Source of the DNA: Pseudomonas iridis
Lineage (GTDB): Bacteria > Pseudomonadota > Gammaproteobacteria > Pseudomonadales > Pseudomonadaceae
Direction of reading: 5' to 3'
Assembly (NCBI RefSeq): GCF_017980685.1
Contig: NZ_JACXXO010000001.1
Span: 558,001 to 622,000, forward strand
DNA length: 64,000 nucleotides
Positions 57,046 through 64,000 of the stretch are shown piece by piece (the stretch's first letter is position 1; each line of letters starts with the position of its first letter). The notes beneath the pieces are model-generated. The model was not told where the DNA came from, did no database searches, and saw nothing but the letters and a program-made list of their open reading frames with translations. The translations under genes were made by a program, and so were the position numbers.

Positions 57046-59175
57046 TTGCGGATAAAACTGTTCATAGGGACCGAGGATTTTCAGGCCTTTATCGAACTGA
57101 CAAACAAACGCGATGAGCTTGAGAAAAAAATCGAAGCGCGTTATTCCCAATGGGTCTCGGCTACCGGTGGCAAGTCAGCGCCACCCGGAGTGCTGTTTGT
57201 CAGCTTGCAAAAGCAGTGGTACGACCTGAACACAGAGGCTGAGCGGATTCAGACCACCGCCGAAGCACGCGTTCGAGCACTGAAGCCTCCCCGCCTCTTC
57301 CTCTGGGACGCGGAGAGCTACAAGCCAAAACCCCTCGAACGTCTGGCCAAAACCAACATTCCGCTGCGCGAACTCAGCAGTGCTTCTTCCACATCGATCC
57401 TTAACCACATCAGCCTGAAACATCTGGCTCAAGCGGGTGGCAACGCGTTCCAAGGCCAACTTAAAGAGCTGGCGACCAGTTTGCCCAAGTCGATTGCCAA
57501 AGAAGCAGACGATGATCGTGTGTTCAGTGATTGGCTGGAACAGGAAGGCGCGCTGCAATTCGATGAAAAAGGCCCATGGTTCGATGAGCATGGTCTGTTC
57601 CTGCCAGAAAAATTCTTCGCTGCGCTGGAAGCCAAAGGCTACAAAGTCGAAAGCATCAAAGCCGAAGCCAAGAAAAAAAGCTGGGGCGAAAACCTCAAAG
57701 CCATGGTTTTCGAAGATAAACAGCTTCGTAACCTCATGCTTTTTGACAACAGCCCGCAGGCCCAACTGGTGCGCTGCCTGCTACCGGAAGGTGCCAACCT
57801 GCTGACCGAAGTCAAAATGGAAGGGCCCACGTTGAAAAGTGGCAGTCCCCAACTCGCCAACGTTGAGGTCGCGCTGGATGTGGCTGCATGGCGAGGGGAA
57901 GTGACCTTGCTGAAATTCGAGTACCCCAAACGGGCCAAGGCCGAGCCTTGGACCGCTCAATACACCGCCCACGACGGCAGCGTTCGCAGCGTCAACTTCG
58001 GCAAACTATCCCTTGATCTGGAGGCCAAGGCCTGGGGATTCGCCGGTGCGAGCCTCATGCTGTCGCGCGATCTCACCCTCGATCAAAAAACCGGTTACAC
58101 CAGCCTTGTCGGTGTGGACCTTGCCGAGAAATCCGGCGACCTCGCCAAGTACGAGATATTCGCCGGCGCCCAGGCCGGATGCAAAGTCACCGGCAAACTG
58201 TTCTGGTGCCCGCCACCCAGCGTCCTCCCCCCTGCCCCAGTACCCAATCGCGTATTAGCCAACCAATGGCGCCCGTTGGCCAAACTGGAAGTCGAAATGG
58301 CCGTAGCACTCGGCGCAGGCATGTCGGGCGATATGCACCTTCGCATGCAAAACGGACACCTTTTACTGTCAATCAAGGGCTCACTGGTCTGGGGCGCGGG
58401 GGTTAAAGGTTATTTGACCTTTGAGGTAGGCTACGACAGCATCGTTGCATTGACGGAACTGGTGCGACAGGAAATGGCCGCGAACCAATACAAGGATCTA
58501 GATTGGGTGGATAAAGAAGCCTCAGCCTATATGGAAAAACTGAGCTTCCTCGGCGCCACAGGTATTGATGTGGTATTTGCGTACGTGCGTGGGTATGCAA
58601 TTGTTAAAGAGATTTTTGATGCGCTGACCGAAGGGGATCGGGGTGGGCAGATTGCTTACACTCTCGTTCTAGATAATGAGCAGCAAGCAATGCAGGATTG
58701 GGTATACAACCTACTCCCTCAAGCTTTCGGCCCCTTACTGATGACACTTAGTTCTACACCCAGAGCTTTTTCAGTACAGGCCGAACAAGAAAATAGAAGT
58801 TTCAACGAAGAAGAGGCACAACAGCTACAACAGCGGGCAATTGAACGCTGTTTAAATTGGATATCTACCAAGCCTGATGCAAACAAGCAATTTGAAGAGT
58901 CTATTATTTGCATGAATCGGGACGGTACCCGACCGACGCAAGCTGGTTTTTCATATTGCAAGAACAAACTTAATCTTGATTCATTTATGGCAGAACCTGT
59001 GATGCCTCTTGACAATACAAGCATTCGCGCACGCGCCCGATATCGTGATCACGCATCAAAACTCGGCGCCCGCATAAATAGTTTCTGCGAATATAGTATA
59101 ACTTATAAAGGACCTGCATTCGCCCCAACAAAAAACATTAAAGCAACCTACAAGGGTCCTAACATTGATCAATAA
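57046..59175 (+). CDS. Large protein of unknown function, candidate toxin module (possibly 5'-truncated)
   Basis: 709 codons. No ATG occurs in the first 200-plus codons; the first candidate start is TTG 57046, with GGGGG six bases upstream, just after an in-frame TGA at 57025. N-terminal coiled coil (NKRDELEKKIEARYSQW), a central region with small-residue-rich hydrophobic stretches (MAVALGAGMSGDMHLRMQNG near 412-431 and FLGATGIDVVFAYVRGYAIV near 505-524), then a C-terminal part from about residue 535 encoded by AT-rich DNA. It lacks obvious signal, PAAR or RHS parts. Its stop overlaps the first Sel1 gene. I do not recognise the family with certainty; toxin function is inferred from context. 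Confidence 0.6.
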   Translation: MRIKLFIGTEDFQAFIELTNKRDELEKKIEARYSQWVSATGGKSAPPGVLFVSLQKQWYDLNTEAERIQTTAEARVRALKPPRLFLWDAESYKPKPLERLAKTNIPLRELSSASSTSILNHISLKHLAQAGGNAFQGQLKELATSLPKSIAKEADDDRVFSDWLEQEGALQFDEKGPWFDEHGLFLPEKFFAALEAKGYKVESIKAEAKKKSWGENLKAMVFEDKQLRNLMLFDNSPQAQLVRCLLPEGANLLTEVKMEGPTLKSGSPQLANVEVALDVAAWRGEVTLLKFEYPKRAKAEPWTAQYTAHDGSVRSVNFGKLSLDLEAKAWGFAGASLMLSRDLTLDQKTGYTSLVGVDLAEKSGDLAKYEIFAGAQAGCKVTGKLFWCPPPSVLPPAPVPNRVLANQWRPLAKLEVEMAVALGAGMSGDMHLRMQNGHLLLSIKGSLVWGAGVKGYLTFEVGYDSIVALTELVRQEMAANQYKDLDWVDKEASAYMEKLSFLGATGIDVVFAYVRGYAIVKEIFDALTEGDRGGQIAYTLVLDNEQQAMQDWVYNLLPQAFGPLLMTLSSTPRAFSVQAEQENRSFNEEEAQQLQQRAIERCLNWISTKPDANKQFEESIICMNRDGTRPTQAGFSYCKNKLNLDSFMAEPVMPLDNTSIRARARYRDHASKLGARINSFCEYSITYKGPAFAPTKNIKATYKGPNIDQ

Positions 59176-60136
59176 AATCATTACAATCTTTCTTCTTTCA
59201 ATTTTTTTTTCTGGTTATGCCGTTGCTGAAATCACGCCAGAGCAACAGATAGCAAAAGAGCAAGGCCTAGCACTCTTTCAGCAAAATAATTGGCATAAAT
59301 CCCAACTCTTACTAGAGGATGCAGCAACAGCCGGCGACCAGACCGCACAGTATTATCTAGGTGAAGCAATACGCTTGAGTAAGCGTTACACAACTGCCGA
59401 AGCAAAAAAATGGTACGAAGCAGCAGCTGAACAGGGCAATCTTTATGCAATGCTGCGCCTGAGCAATAAAGATGATCTTTGCAGTGAATTAGGAAGCTGC
59501 GACGGTCGGAGCGCAGGGGAATGGCGAGAACAGGTTTTAAAATTAGCCCACGAGCGCGCTGAAAAAGGCGACACAGAGGCGATGACTGTTTTATTCATAA
59601 CCAAACAAGGTCTTAAATGGTTAGAAAAAGCTGCGGAAGCAGGAGATCACATAGCACAAAATACTCTTGCGGGAGTTTACAAAGACGGAGATGGATGGTT
59701 CTTGGTCCCTGGCAGTCGAGATAAGGCTGTTAATAAATGGTACAAATTATCCGCTGAAGGTGGTTACCCACGAGCCATGTATCTTTATGCCAACTACTTA
59801 TATACGCACGGCGGAAAAAAAGAAGAAATGGCCTACTGGCTGAGAAAATCCGTCGAAGGTGGATATATTAATGCAATCGGCACCTACGCACTTAGCGTAG
59901 CTCATATCCCAGATGACTTAGGGTATCCTCAAGATTTAGTGCAGGCGTATGGGCTTGCCTATTTACTTTCAAAGCTTGAGGGCGGTGGAATTGCTTCCGA
60001 AGATGGAAAAGAAATTCTTCCTGAAATTGCCGAAAAAATGACAGAAGATCAAGTTAAGCAAGGTGTGGCATTCGCCAAAGATTGGGAAAAAACGCGCCCT
60101 CCGCTTTCGTATTACGTTCCGATTTATGGCTATTGA
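59165..60136 (+). CDS. Secreted Sel1-repeat protein, paralogue 1
   Basis: 323 aa. Signal peptide (MINKIITIFLLSIFFSGYAV, cleavage after AVA), then Sel1/TPR-like repeats: YYLGEAIRLSKRYTTAEAKK, NLYAMLRLSN, EAMTVLFITKQGLKWLEKAA, PRAMYLYANYLY. A CX5C pair (C106, C112) suggests a periplasmic disulfide. Ends in PIYGY. It starts at TTG 59165, inside the last codons of the upstream gene, with AAGGGT upstream. Tandem Sel1 proteins act as immunity proteins for some T6SS lipase effectors; that role here is inferred. Confidence 0.8.
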   Translation: MINKIITIFLLSIFFSGYAVAEITPEQQIAKEQGLALFQQNNWHKSQLLLEDAATAGDQTAQYYLGEAIRLSKRYTTAEAKKWYEAAAEQGNLYAMLRLSNKDDLCSELGSCDGRSAGEWREQVLKLAHERAEKGDTEAMTVLFITKQGLKWLEKAAEAGDHIAQNTLAGVYKDGDGWFLVPGSRDKAVNKWYKLSAEGGYPRAMYLYANYLYTHGGKKEEMAYWLRKSVEGGYINAIGTYALSVAHIPDDLGYPQDLVQAYGLAYLLSKLEGGGIASEDGKEILPEIAEKMTEDQVKQGVAFAKDWEKTRPPLSYYVPIYGY

Positions 60137-60220
60137 AAGTAATAAAAAAGCACCAATCAAATGTAAAAGATCTTATTCAAAAATTAAGACAACCAAAGAA
60201 CTTCACCCAGGAACCATGTA

Positions 60221-61189
60221 TTGATTAAGAAACTATTTTTCGGCGCGCTAACTTCAGTCATCTTTTGCAGTTCCGCTGCTGCCGAATTAACAGCTTTGCA
60301 AAAAACAGCTAAAGACTCCGGCATTGCGTTGTTTCGCCAAAGTGATTGGTATGATTCTCAACCGCCTCTAAATATAGCGGCAGAGGCGGGAGACTCAGAA
60401 ACTCAATATTATTTAGGTGAAGCGATTCGTCTCAGCAATCGCTACACAACTGCCGAAGCACAGAAATGGTACGAAGCCGCAGCCGAGCAGGGCAGTCTTT
60501 ACGCGATGCTTCGACTGAGTAATGAAGAAGATTTGTGCGGAGCTATGGGTACCTGCTCCGGAAAGACCGCAGCAGAATGGCGAGAGCAAGTTTTAGAAAA
60601 AGCAGGCGAGCGAGCGGAGAAAGGTGATACGGAGGCAATGACTGTTCTATTTACGGCGGGCCAGGGTCTGTCGTGGCTAGAGAAAGCGGCTGAAGCGGGT
60701 GATAGTTATGCCCAACAACTTTTGGCTAGCGCTTATAAAAGTGGCGCTGGATGGTTCTTGATTCCTGGCAGTAGAGAAAAAGCAATAATCAAATGGTTTA
60801 AAGCATCATCTGAAGGTGGTAACCCAAGAGGTATGTTCCTCTATGCGAACTATTTATATGACCATAACGGCAGTAAAGAAGATATAGCATACTGGGTCAA
60901 AAAAGCAGCGGAACACAGCCACATAGATGCAGTGGGCACCTACGCATACAAAGTTTCAGACCCATCTAACGAACTAGGTTACCCAGAAAATCTGGCTGAA
61001 GCTTATGGCTTGACGCTTTTACTTTCGAAACTCGGGGCAGGCTCAGCACCTGAAGATGCGAACAGACTGCTCCCAGAACTGGAAAAAAAAATGAGCCCTG
61101 AAGAAATAAAAAAAGCAACGGAGTTCTCTAAAGACTGGGAAAAATCTCACGCGCCTTTATCTTATTTTGACCCCATTTACGGGTACTAG
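60221..61189 (+). CDS. Secreted Sel1-repeat protein, paralogue 2
   Basis: 322 aa, closely similar to both neighbours throughout. Signal peptide MIKKLFFGALTSVIFCSSAA; repeats with YYLGEAIRLSNRYTTAEAQK and EAMTVLFTAGQGLSWLEKAA; CX5C present; ends PIYGY. Start is TTG 60221 with CAGGA upstream; the only nearby ATG (60217) is out of frame and meets TGA at once. It lies 84 bp after paralogue 1, likely in the same AT-rich transcript. Confidence 0.8.
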   Translation: MIKKLFFGALTSVIFCSSAAAELTALQKTAKDSGIALFRQSDWYDSQPPLNIAAEAGDSETQYYLGEAIRLSNRYTTAEAQKWYEAAAEQGSLYAMLRLSNEEDLCGAMGTCSGKTAAEWREQVLEKAGERAEKGDTEAMTVLFTAGQGLSWLEKAAEAGDSYAQQLLASAYKSGAGWFLIPGSREKAIIKWFKASSEGGNPRGMFLYANYLYDHNGSKEDIAYWVKKAAEHSHIDAVGTYAYKVSDPSNELGYPENLAEAYGLTLLLSKLGAGSAPEDANRLLPELEKKMSPEEIKKATEFSKDWEKSHAPLSYFDPIYGY

Positions 61190-61346
61190 TCATACCGCTA
61201 CAACCAGAGAAAAACAAACAAAACAAGGGAGATGGATTTATTTAATAACAACTACAACTAAATGAACCCATCCTATTTTGCTGACTCTTTTTAACCGTTT
61301 TAGCACCATACCCACGACTTCAAAGTCATTATCAACGGATCGAACA

Positions 61347-62318
61347 TTGATCAATCGAGCAATCTTAAGTTTTCTTATACTCCTTTTCTTATCCAACGCT
61401 TCCGCTGGACAACTGAAAGAGTTCGAGGCAAAAGCCAGAGATAAGGGAGCTATTCTTTATCAACAAGGAGCATGGACTTCCTCGCAACCGTTTCTGCGAG
61501 TTGCGGCCGAGGCCGGCGATAAAAAGTCTCAATACTTTCTGGGCGAGGCGATACGACTGAGTAATCGATACATGACGGAGGAAGCCAGAAACTGGTACGT
61601 AGCTGCGGCACATCAGGGCTACCTATACGCCATGTTACGTCTAAGCAGTAAAAAGGATCTGTGCAACTTATTAGATGATTGTGCAGGGAAAGTTAATATT
61701 GACTGGAGAGAGCAAACTTTAAGAATTGCTCGTGAGCGTGCCGAAAAAGGTGACACTGAGGCAATGGTTGTGCTGTTTACAGCAAATCAAGGATTGGAAT
61801 GGCTAGAAAGGGCCGCTGAATCGGGTGATACGTATGCTCAAAAACTACTCGCTAGTGCTTACAAAAGTGGAGAGGGCTGGTTCTTGATACCCGGCAGTCG
61901 CGAGAAAGCAATTAAAAAATGGTTTAGGGCTTCAGCAGAAGGAGGTTACCCCCCGGGTATGTACCTGTATGCAAACTATTTATATGAACACAATGGCAGT
62001 AAAGAAGAGATCGGAAGTTGGCTCAAAAAAACAGCCGAGTCCGGGCATATAAACGCACTAGGGGGCTATGCACTAAACATCGCCCATCTTCCAGACACTT
62101 ATGGATTTCCTCTAGATTTGGTTAAGGCTTACGGCTTCACCTACTTAATAGCAAACCTCAAAGGCGGAGCAATCGCACCGGAAGACGCAAGATTGAATCT
62201 CCTGGAAATTGCAAAAAAGATGCAACCTGAAGAAATAAAACAGGGAATCGCACTTTCTAAAGAATGGGAAAATAATCACCCCCCTCTTTCTTACTATGCT
62301 CCCATTTACGGCTACTAA
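61347..62318 (+). CDS. Secreted Sel1-repeat protein, paralogue 3
   Basis: 323 aa. Start taken at TTG 61347, in the sequence ACATTGATCAAT that also surrounds the start of paralogue 1; it gives a signal peptide (MINRAILSFLILLFLSNASA) and the same length as its sisters. The frame is open from 61278, but that extension destroys the signal. The most diverged of the three (VLFTANQGLEWLERAAESG, DLCNLLDDC). Ends PIYGY. A bidirectional terminator follows. Confidence 0.77.
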   Translation: MINRAILSFLILLFLSNASAGQLKEFEAKARDKGAILYQQGAWTSSQPFLRVAAEAGDKKSQYFLGEAIRLSNRYMTEEARNWYVAAAHQGYLYAMLRLSSKKDLCNLLDDCAGKVNIDWREQTLRIARERAEKGDTEAMVVLFTANQGLEWLERAAESGDTYAQKLLASAYKSGEGWFLIPGSREKAIKKWFRASAEGGYPPGMYLYANYLYEHNGSKEEIGSWLKKTAESGHINALGGYALNIAHLPDTYGFPLDLVKAYGFTYLIANLKGGAIAPEDARLNLLEIAKKMQPEEIKQGIALSKEWENNHPPLSYYAPIYGY

Positions 62319-62376
62319 GCTGTTTCGCTGAAGGGTAGGTTTGCAAAACGCAGAATTTCATCAACACAAAATTGCA

Positions 62377-62410
62377 AAAAAATCGCAGCCCAACGCTGCG
62401 ATTTTTTCTT
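62377..62410. terminator. Bidirectional terminator after the Sel1 genes
   Basis: AATCGCAGC/GCTGCGATT stem with a 5-nt loop, A-run before and T-run after. It serves the Sel1 genes and the convergent TerB-like gene. Confidence 0.85.
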
Positions 62411-62419
62411 TCGTACCGT

Positions 62420-63142
62420 TTACACAGCAGCCAACCGCACCTGCTTCTCCAACTCCACCTTCAACCCCGGCTCCAGCTTCAACTGCCGCGCCAATTCATC
62501 CAGGTAGCTCTTCTCCATAAAGCTCTCCTCGTCCACCAGCATCACACTGGCGATGTACATCTCTGCCGCCATCTCAGGCGTGCTGGCCGCGCGGGCGACG
62601 TCTGCTGGGTCGAGGGGTTTGTTGAGTTCGGCGTGTAGCCAGTGTTGCAGTTCCTGATCGTTGTCGAGTTTGGTGAATTCGCCTTCGATCAGTTGGCGTT
62701 CTCGGTCGTCGATATGGCCGTCAGCTTTGGCGGCGGCGACGAGGGCCTTGAGGATCGCCTGGCTGTGCAACTCGACCTGCGCTGGAGGCAAGCGGTCGAG
62801 GGTTTGGGGTTCGCCTTGTGGTGCGGTGCCTTTTTGCGCGTTCCAGTTGCCGTAAGCCTTGTAGGCCAACACGCCCAGCGCGGCGAGGCCGCCGTAGACA
62901 GCGACTTTGCCGCCGACATTACGCGCCTTTTTACTGCCGAGCAGCAGACCCATGGCGCCCGCCGCCAATGCACCACCACCCGCGCCAGAGAGCAGACCGC
63001 CAAGGCCACCGCCGCCGGAAGACCCGCCAAGCAAGCCACCCAAGCCACCGGCCGCCGATTTGTTCTGCGATCCGCCGGCCTTGTTCTGTAACAGATCCTG
63101 GCCGGATTTGAGAAGTTGATCGAGCAATCCACGGGTGTTCAT
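62420..63142 (-). CDS. Inner membrane protein with TerB-like domain (YebE/DUF533)
   Basis: 240 aa. A glycine-rich low-complexity N-terminal part (about 24-70) and a hydrophobic segment (about 78-96, GGKVAVYGGLAALGVLAYKA) precede a helical TerB/DUF533 domain (ILKALVAAAKADGHIDDRER, ASVMLVDEESFMEKSYLDEL). YebE in E. coli is an envelope-stress-responsive protein of unknown action; no tellurite function is claimed. Start MNTRGLLDQLLKSG. Confidence 0.87.
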   Translation of the reverse strand: MNTRGLLDQLLKSGQDLLQNKAGGSQNKSAAGGLGGLLGGSSGGGGLGGLLSGAGGGALAAGAMGLLLGSKKARNVGGKVAVYGGLAALGVLAYKAYGNWNAQKGTAPQGEPQTLDRLPPAQVELHSQAILKALVAAAKADGHIDDRERQLIEGEFTKLDNDQELQHWLHAELNKPLDPADVARAASTPEMAAEMYIASVMLVDEESFMEKSYLDELARQLKLEPGLKVELEKQVRLAAV

Positions 63143-63298
63143 GTTCCGCCTCCAAACTGGGGTTATCAGGATCTATAAGGCCCTCAGCCTAGTTCGAAAG
63201 TGCCCCGGAGAGACTCACAAGTGTGCTTCCAGATGTTGCTCGCCCTCGCCGCCACGGCCAGCCTCTTGACTACGCGTACAGCGAGCATTTCCTTCAGA

Positions 63299-63328
63299 CA
63301 AAAAAGGGCGGACTGTTAAGTCCGCCCC
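63299..63328 (-). terminator. Terminator after the small basic protein gene
   Basis: GGGCGGACT/AGTCCGCCC stem with a 4-nt TTAA-type loop and T6 on the minus strand. Confidence 0.85.
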
Positions 63329-63342
63329 TTCTTCATTTCAAC

Positions 63343-63528
63343 TCAAAACCGCGAAACACTCCTCATCGCGTCCACCAGATAGCGCATCGCTATCCGGTCG
63401 CTCTCCGAAAGCTCTCGATAACGCTCCACCAGTTTCAGTTCATCAGAGCTGAGCCTGCGTCTTCTACGGCCGCTGCCCAGGCAGGGAAAGATGCCCAACA
63501 TGTCGGTGATGCCTTGTATTTTTACCAT
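63343..63528 (-). CDS. Small basic protein (61 aa), function unknown
   Basis: MVKIQGITDMLGIFPCLGSG, then an arginine cluster RRRRR, then a helical C-terminus (LSSDELKLVERYRELSESDR, IAMRYLVDAMRSVSRF). The C-terminal part recalls the tails seen after XRE-type helix-turn-helix domains, but no HTH is present. It has its own terminator, which supports a real gene. Probably a genus-level small protein. Confidence 0.68.
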   Translation of the reverse strand: MVKIQGITDMLGIFPCLGSGRRRRRLSSDELKLVERYRELSESDRIAMRYLVDAMRSVSRF

Positions 63529-63932
63529 GGACGATGTCCTTCTCTAATACGTCAAAGAACTGCTAAACCACCACATCGCCCTGCCCTTTTCAGCAGCGTC
63601 GAGTGCCCCACCGGTCTGAACGTTCGCGACCGGTCATGCCCATAGAATAGAAATTAATTCGGCGCTGGAAAGAGTTATTTAGAGTAATTAGTCGAGAAAA
63701 GCAGATATGTCGTATAAATCAGAAAGCGCTGTCGGAAAAAATACAGACATGTCTTGTTTCATTGCCAGTCAACGTCTTGTAATCAATCATTTCTGCTCGA
63801 CAATCGAACGGTTTAAGCTGTCCGGCATCTGTTTATAGTCCGTTGCGTTTGGTCGAAGGCTTGTCCGAACCGTTTTTTATGATCCAGCACGTGCCAGGAA
63901 AGGCGCGGGATTGCACACGACAGGTTGTATTT
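63529..63932. other. Gene-free, AT-rich control region before opgD
   Basis: 404 bp with no credible gene. It holds a 10-bp palindrome AGACATGTCT (63745-63754). It presumably contains the promoters of the 61-aa gene (minus) and of opgD (plus), but no clear -35/-10 pair was identified. Confidence 0.5.
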
Positions 63933-64000
63933 ATGCACCGCAGGAATTTGCTCAAAGCGTCCATGGCCATTGCGGCTTACACCGGTCTTTGCGCCACCGG
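63933..64000 (+). CDS. opgD: Glucan biosynthesis protein D-like, N-terminal part
   Basis: The frame from ATG 63933 reads MHRRNLLKASMAIAAYTGLC before the window ends: a twin-arginine (RRNLLK) Tat signal typical of OpgD/MdoD, which modifies periplasmic osmoregulated glucans. A CAGGTT ribosome site precedes it. Only about 22 codons are visible, so other Tat substrates cannot be excluded. Confidence 0.6.
   Translation, partial: MHRRNLLKASMAIAAYTGLCAT

Noticed and set aside
57010..57180. Remnant of wspF immediately upstream of wspR
   Set aside because: On the minus strand a short frame ends in a TGA overlapping the wspR ATG, which looks like an operon join, but its residues (KILGPYEQFYPQSWPPRYSG) do not resemble the CheB-like WspF end I know and the frame closes after about 55 codons.
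63745..63754. AGACATGTCT palindrome as an operator of opgD
   Set aside because: A single 10-bp palindrome without a recognised regulator or a mapped promoter; too little to support a call.

Overview
The window looks like chromosomal DNA of a Pseudomonas of the P. fluorescens group. It is GC-rich, its gene order follows the rseP-dxr-cdsA-uppS-frr-pyrH-tsf-rpsB / map-glnD-dapC ... lysS-prfB-wspR stretch known from P. aeruginosa, and it is full of Pseudomonas-type REP palindromes (cores GCGAGC/GCTCGC and GCTGGC/GCCAGC, plus a GATCGCAGC family). No rRNA, tRNA, prophage, insertion sequence or CRISPR array was found.

Layout. 1-7780 (minus): translation and envelope operon, rpsB-tsf, pyrH-frr-uppS-cdsA-dxr-rseP, then the start of bamA. 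8156-12924 (plus): map, glnD, dapC. 13181-14847: two paralogous metzincin-type zinc peptidases, an accessory pair. 14872-25870: cation/proton antiporter, ArsC-like reductase, dapD, csdA-csdE facing tcdA (sulfur transfer and t6A cyclisation), ndvB (beta-glucan synthase), dapE-rlmA. 25946-30876: small conserved genes, a cold-shock protein, plsB, an YbaY-like lipoprotein, a DUF4197 protein and a DUF6124-like small protein. 30877-32581: about 1.7 kb without genes, holding a seven-fold 146-bp REP satellite, a hexamer microsatellite and a larger palindromic repeat. 32582-37499: RND pump (mexK-mexJ like) with a divergent TetR regulator (mexL like). 37672-43539: rsmJ, a repeat-containing hypothetical, extensin-like, PEP-mutase-like, DUF72, tsaB, adk. 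43841-57013: ppc, a probably AlgU-driven lipoprotein pair ending in lptF, an alpha/beta hydrolase lipoprotein, a QEGLA-motif protein, TetR, lysS, prfB (with its programmed frameshift) and wspR.

57014-62318 is the most unusual part. wspR is not preceded by wspF. Instead a divergent 709-codon frame with no ATG near its 5' end begins 33 bp away. Its 3' quarter turns AT-rich and runs into three tandem, secreted, Sel1-repeat paralogues (323, 322 and 323 aa), all apparently starting at TTG. This has the architecture of a polymorphic-toxin tip with tandem immunity genes, and may be a 5'-truncated type VI effector module. Function is inferred, not shown. A terminator, a YebE/TerB-like gene, a small basic protein and the start of a Tat-exported opgD-like gene close the window.

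Functional links: three lysine/DAP genes (dapC, dapD, dapE) lie close to glnD. Isoprenoid and phospholipid genes (dxr, uppS, cdsA, plsB) and envelope assembly and stress genes (rseP, bamA, lptF) recur. Two periplasmic glucan pathways (ndvB, opgD) are represented.
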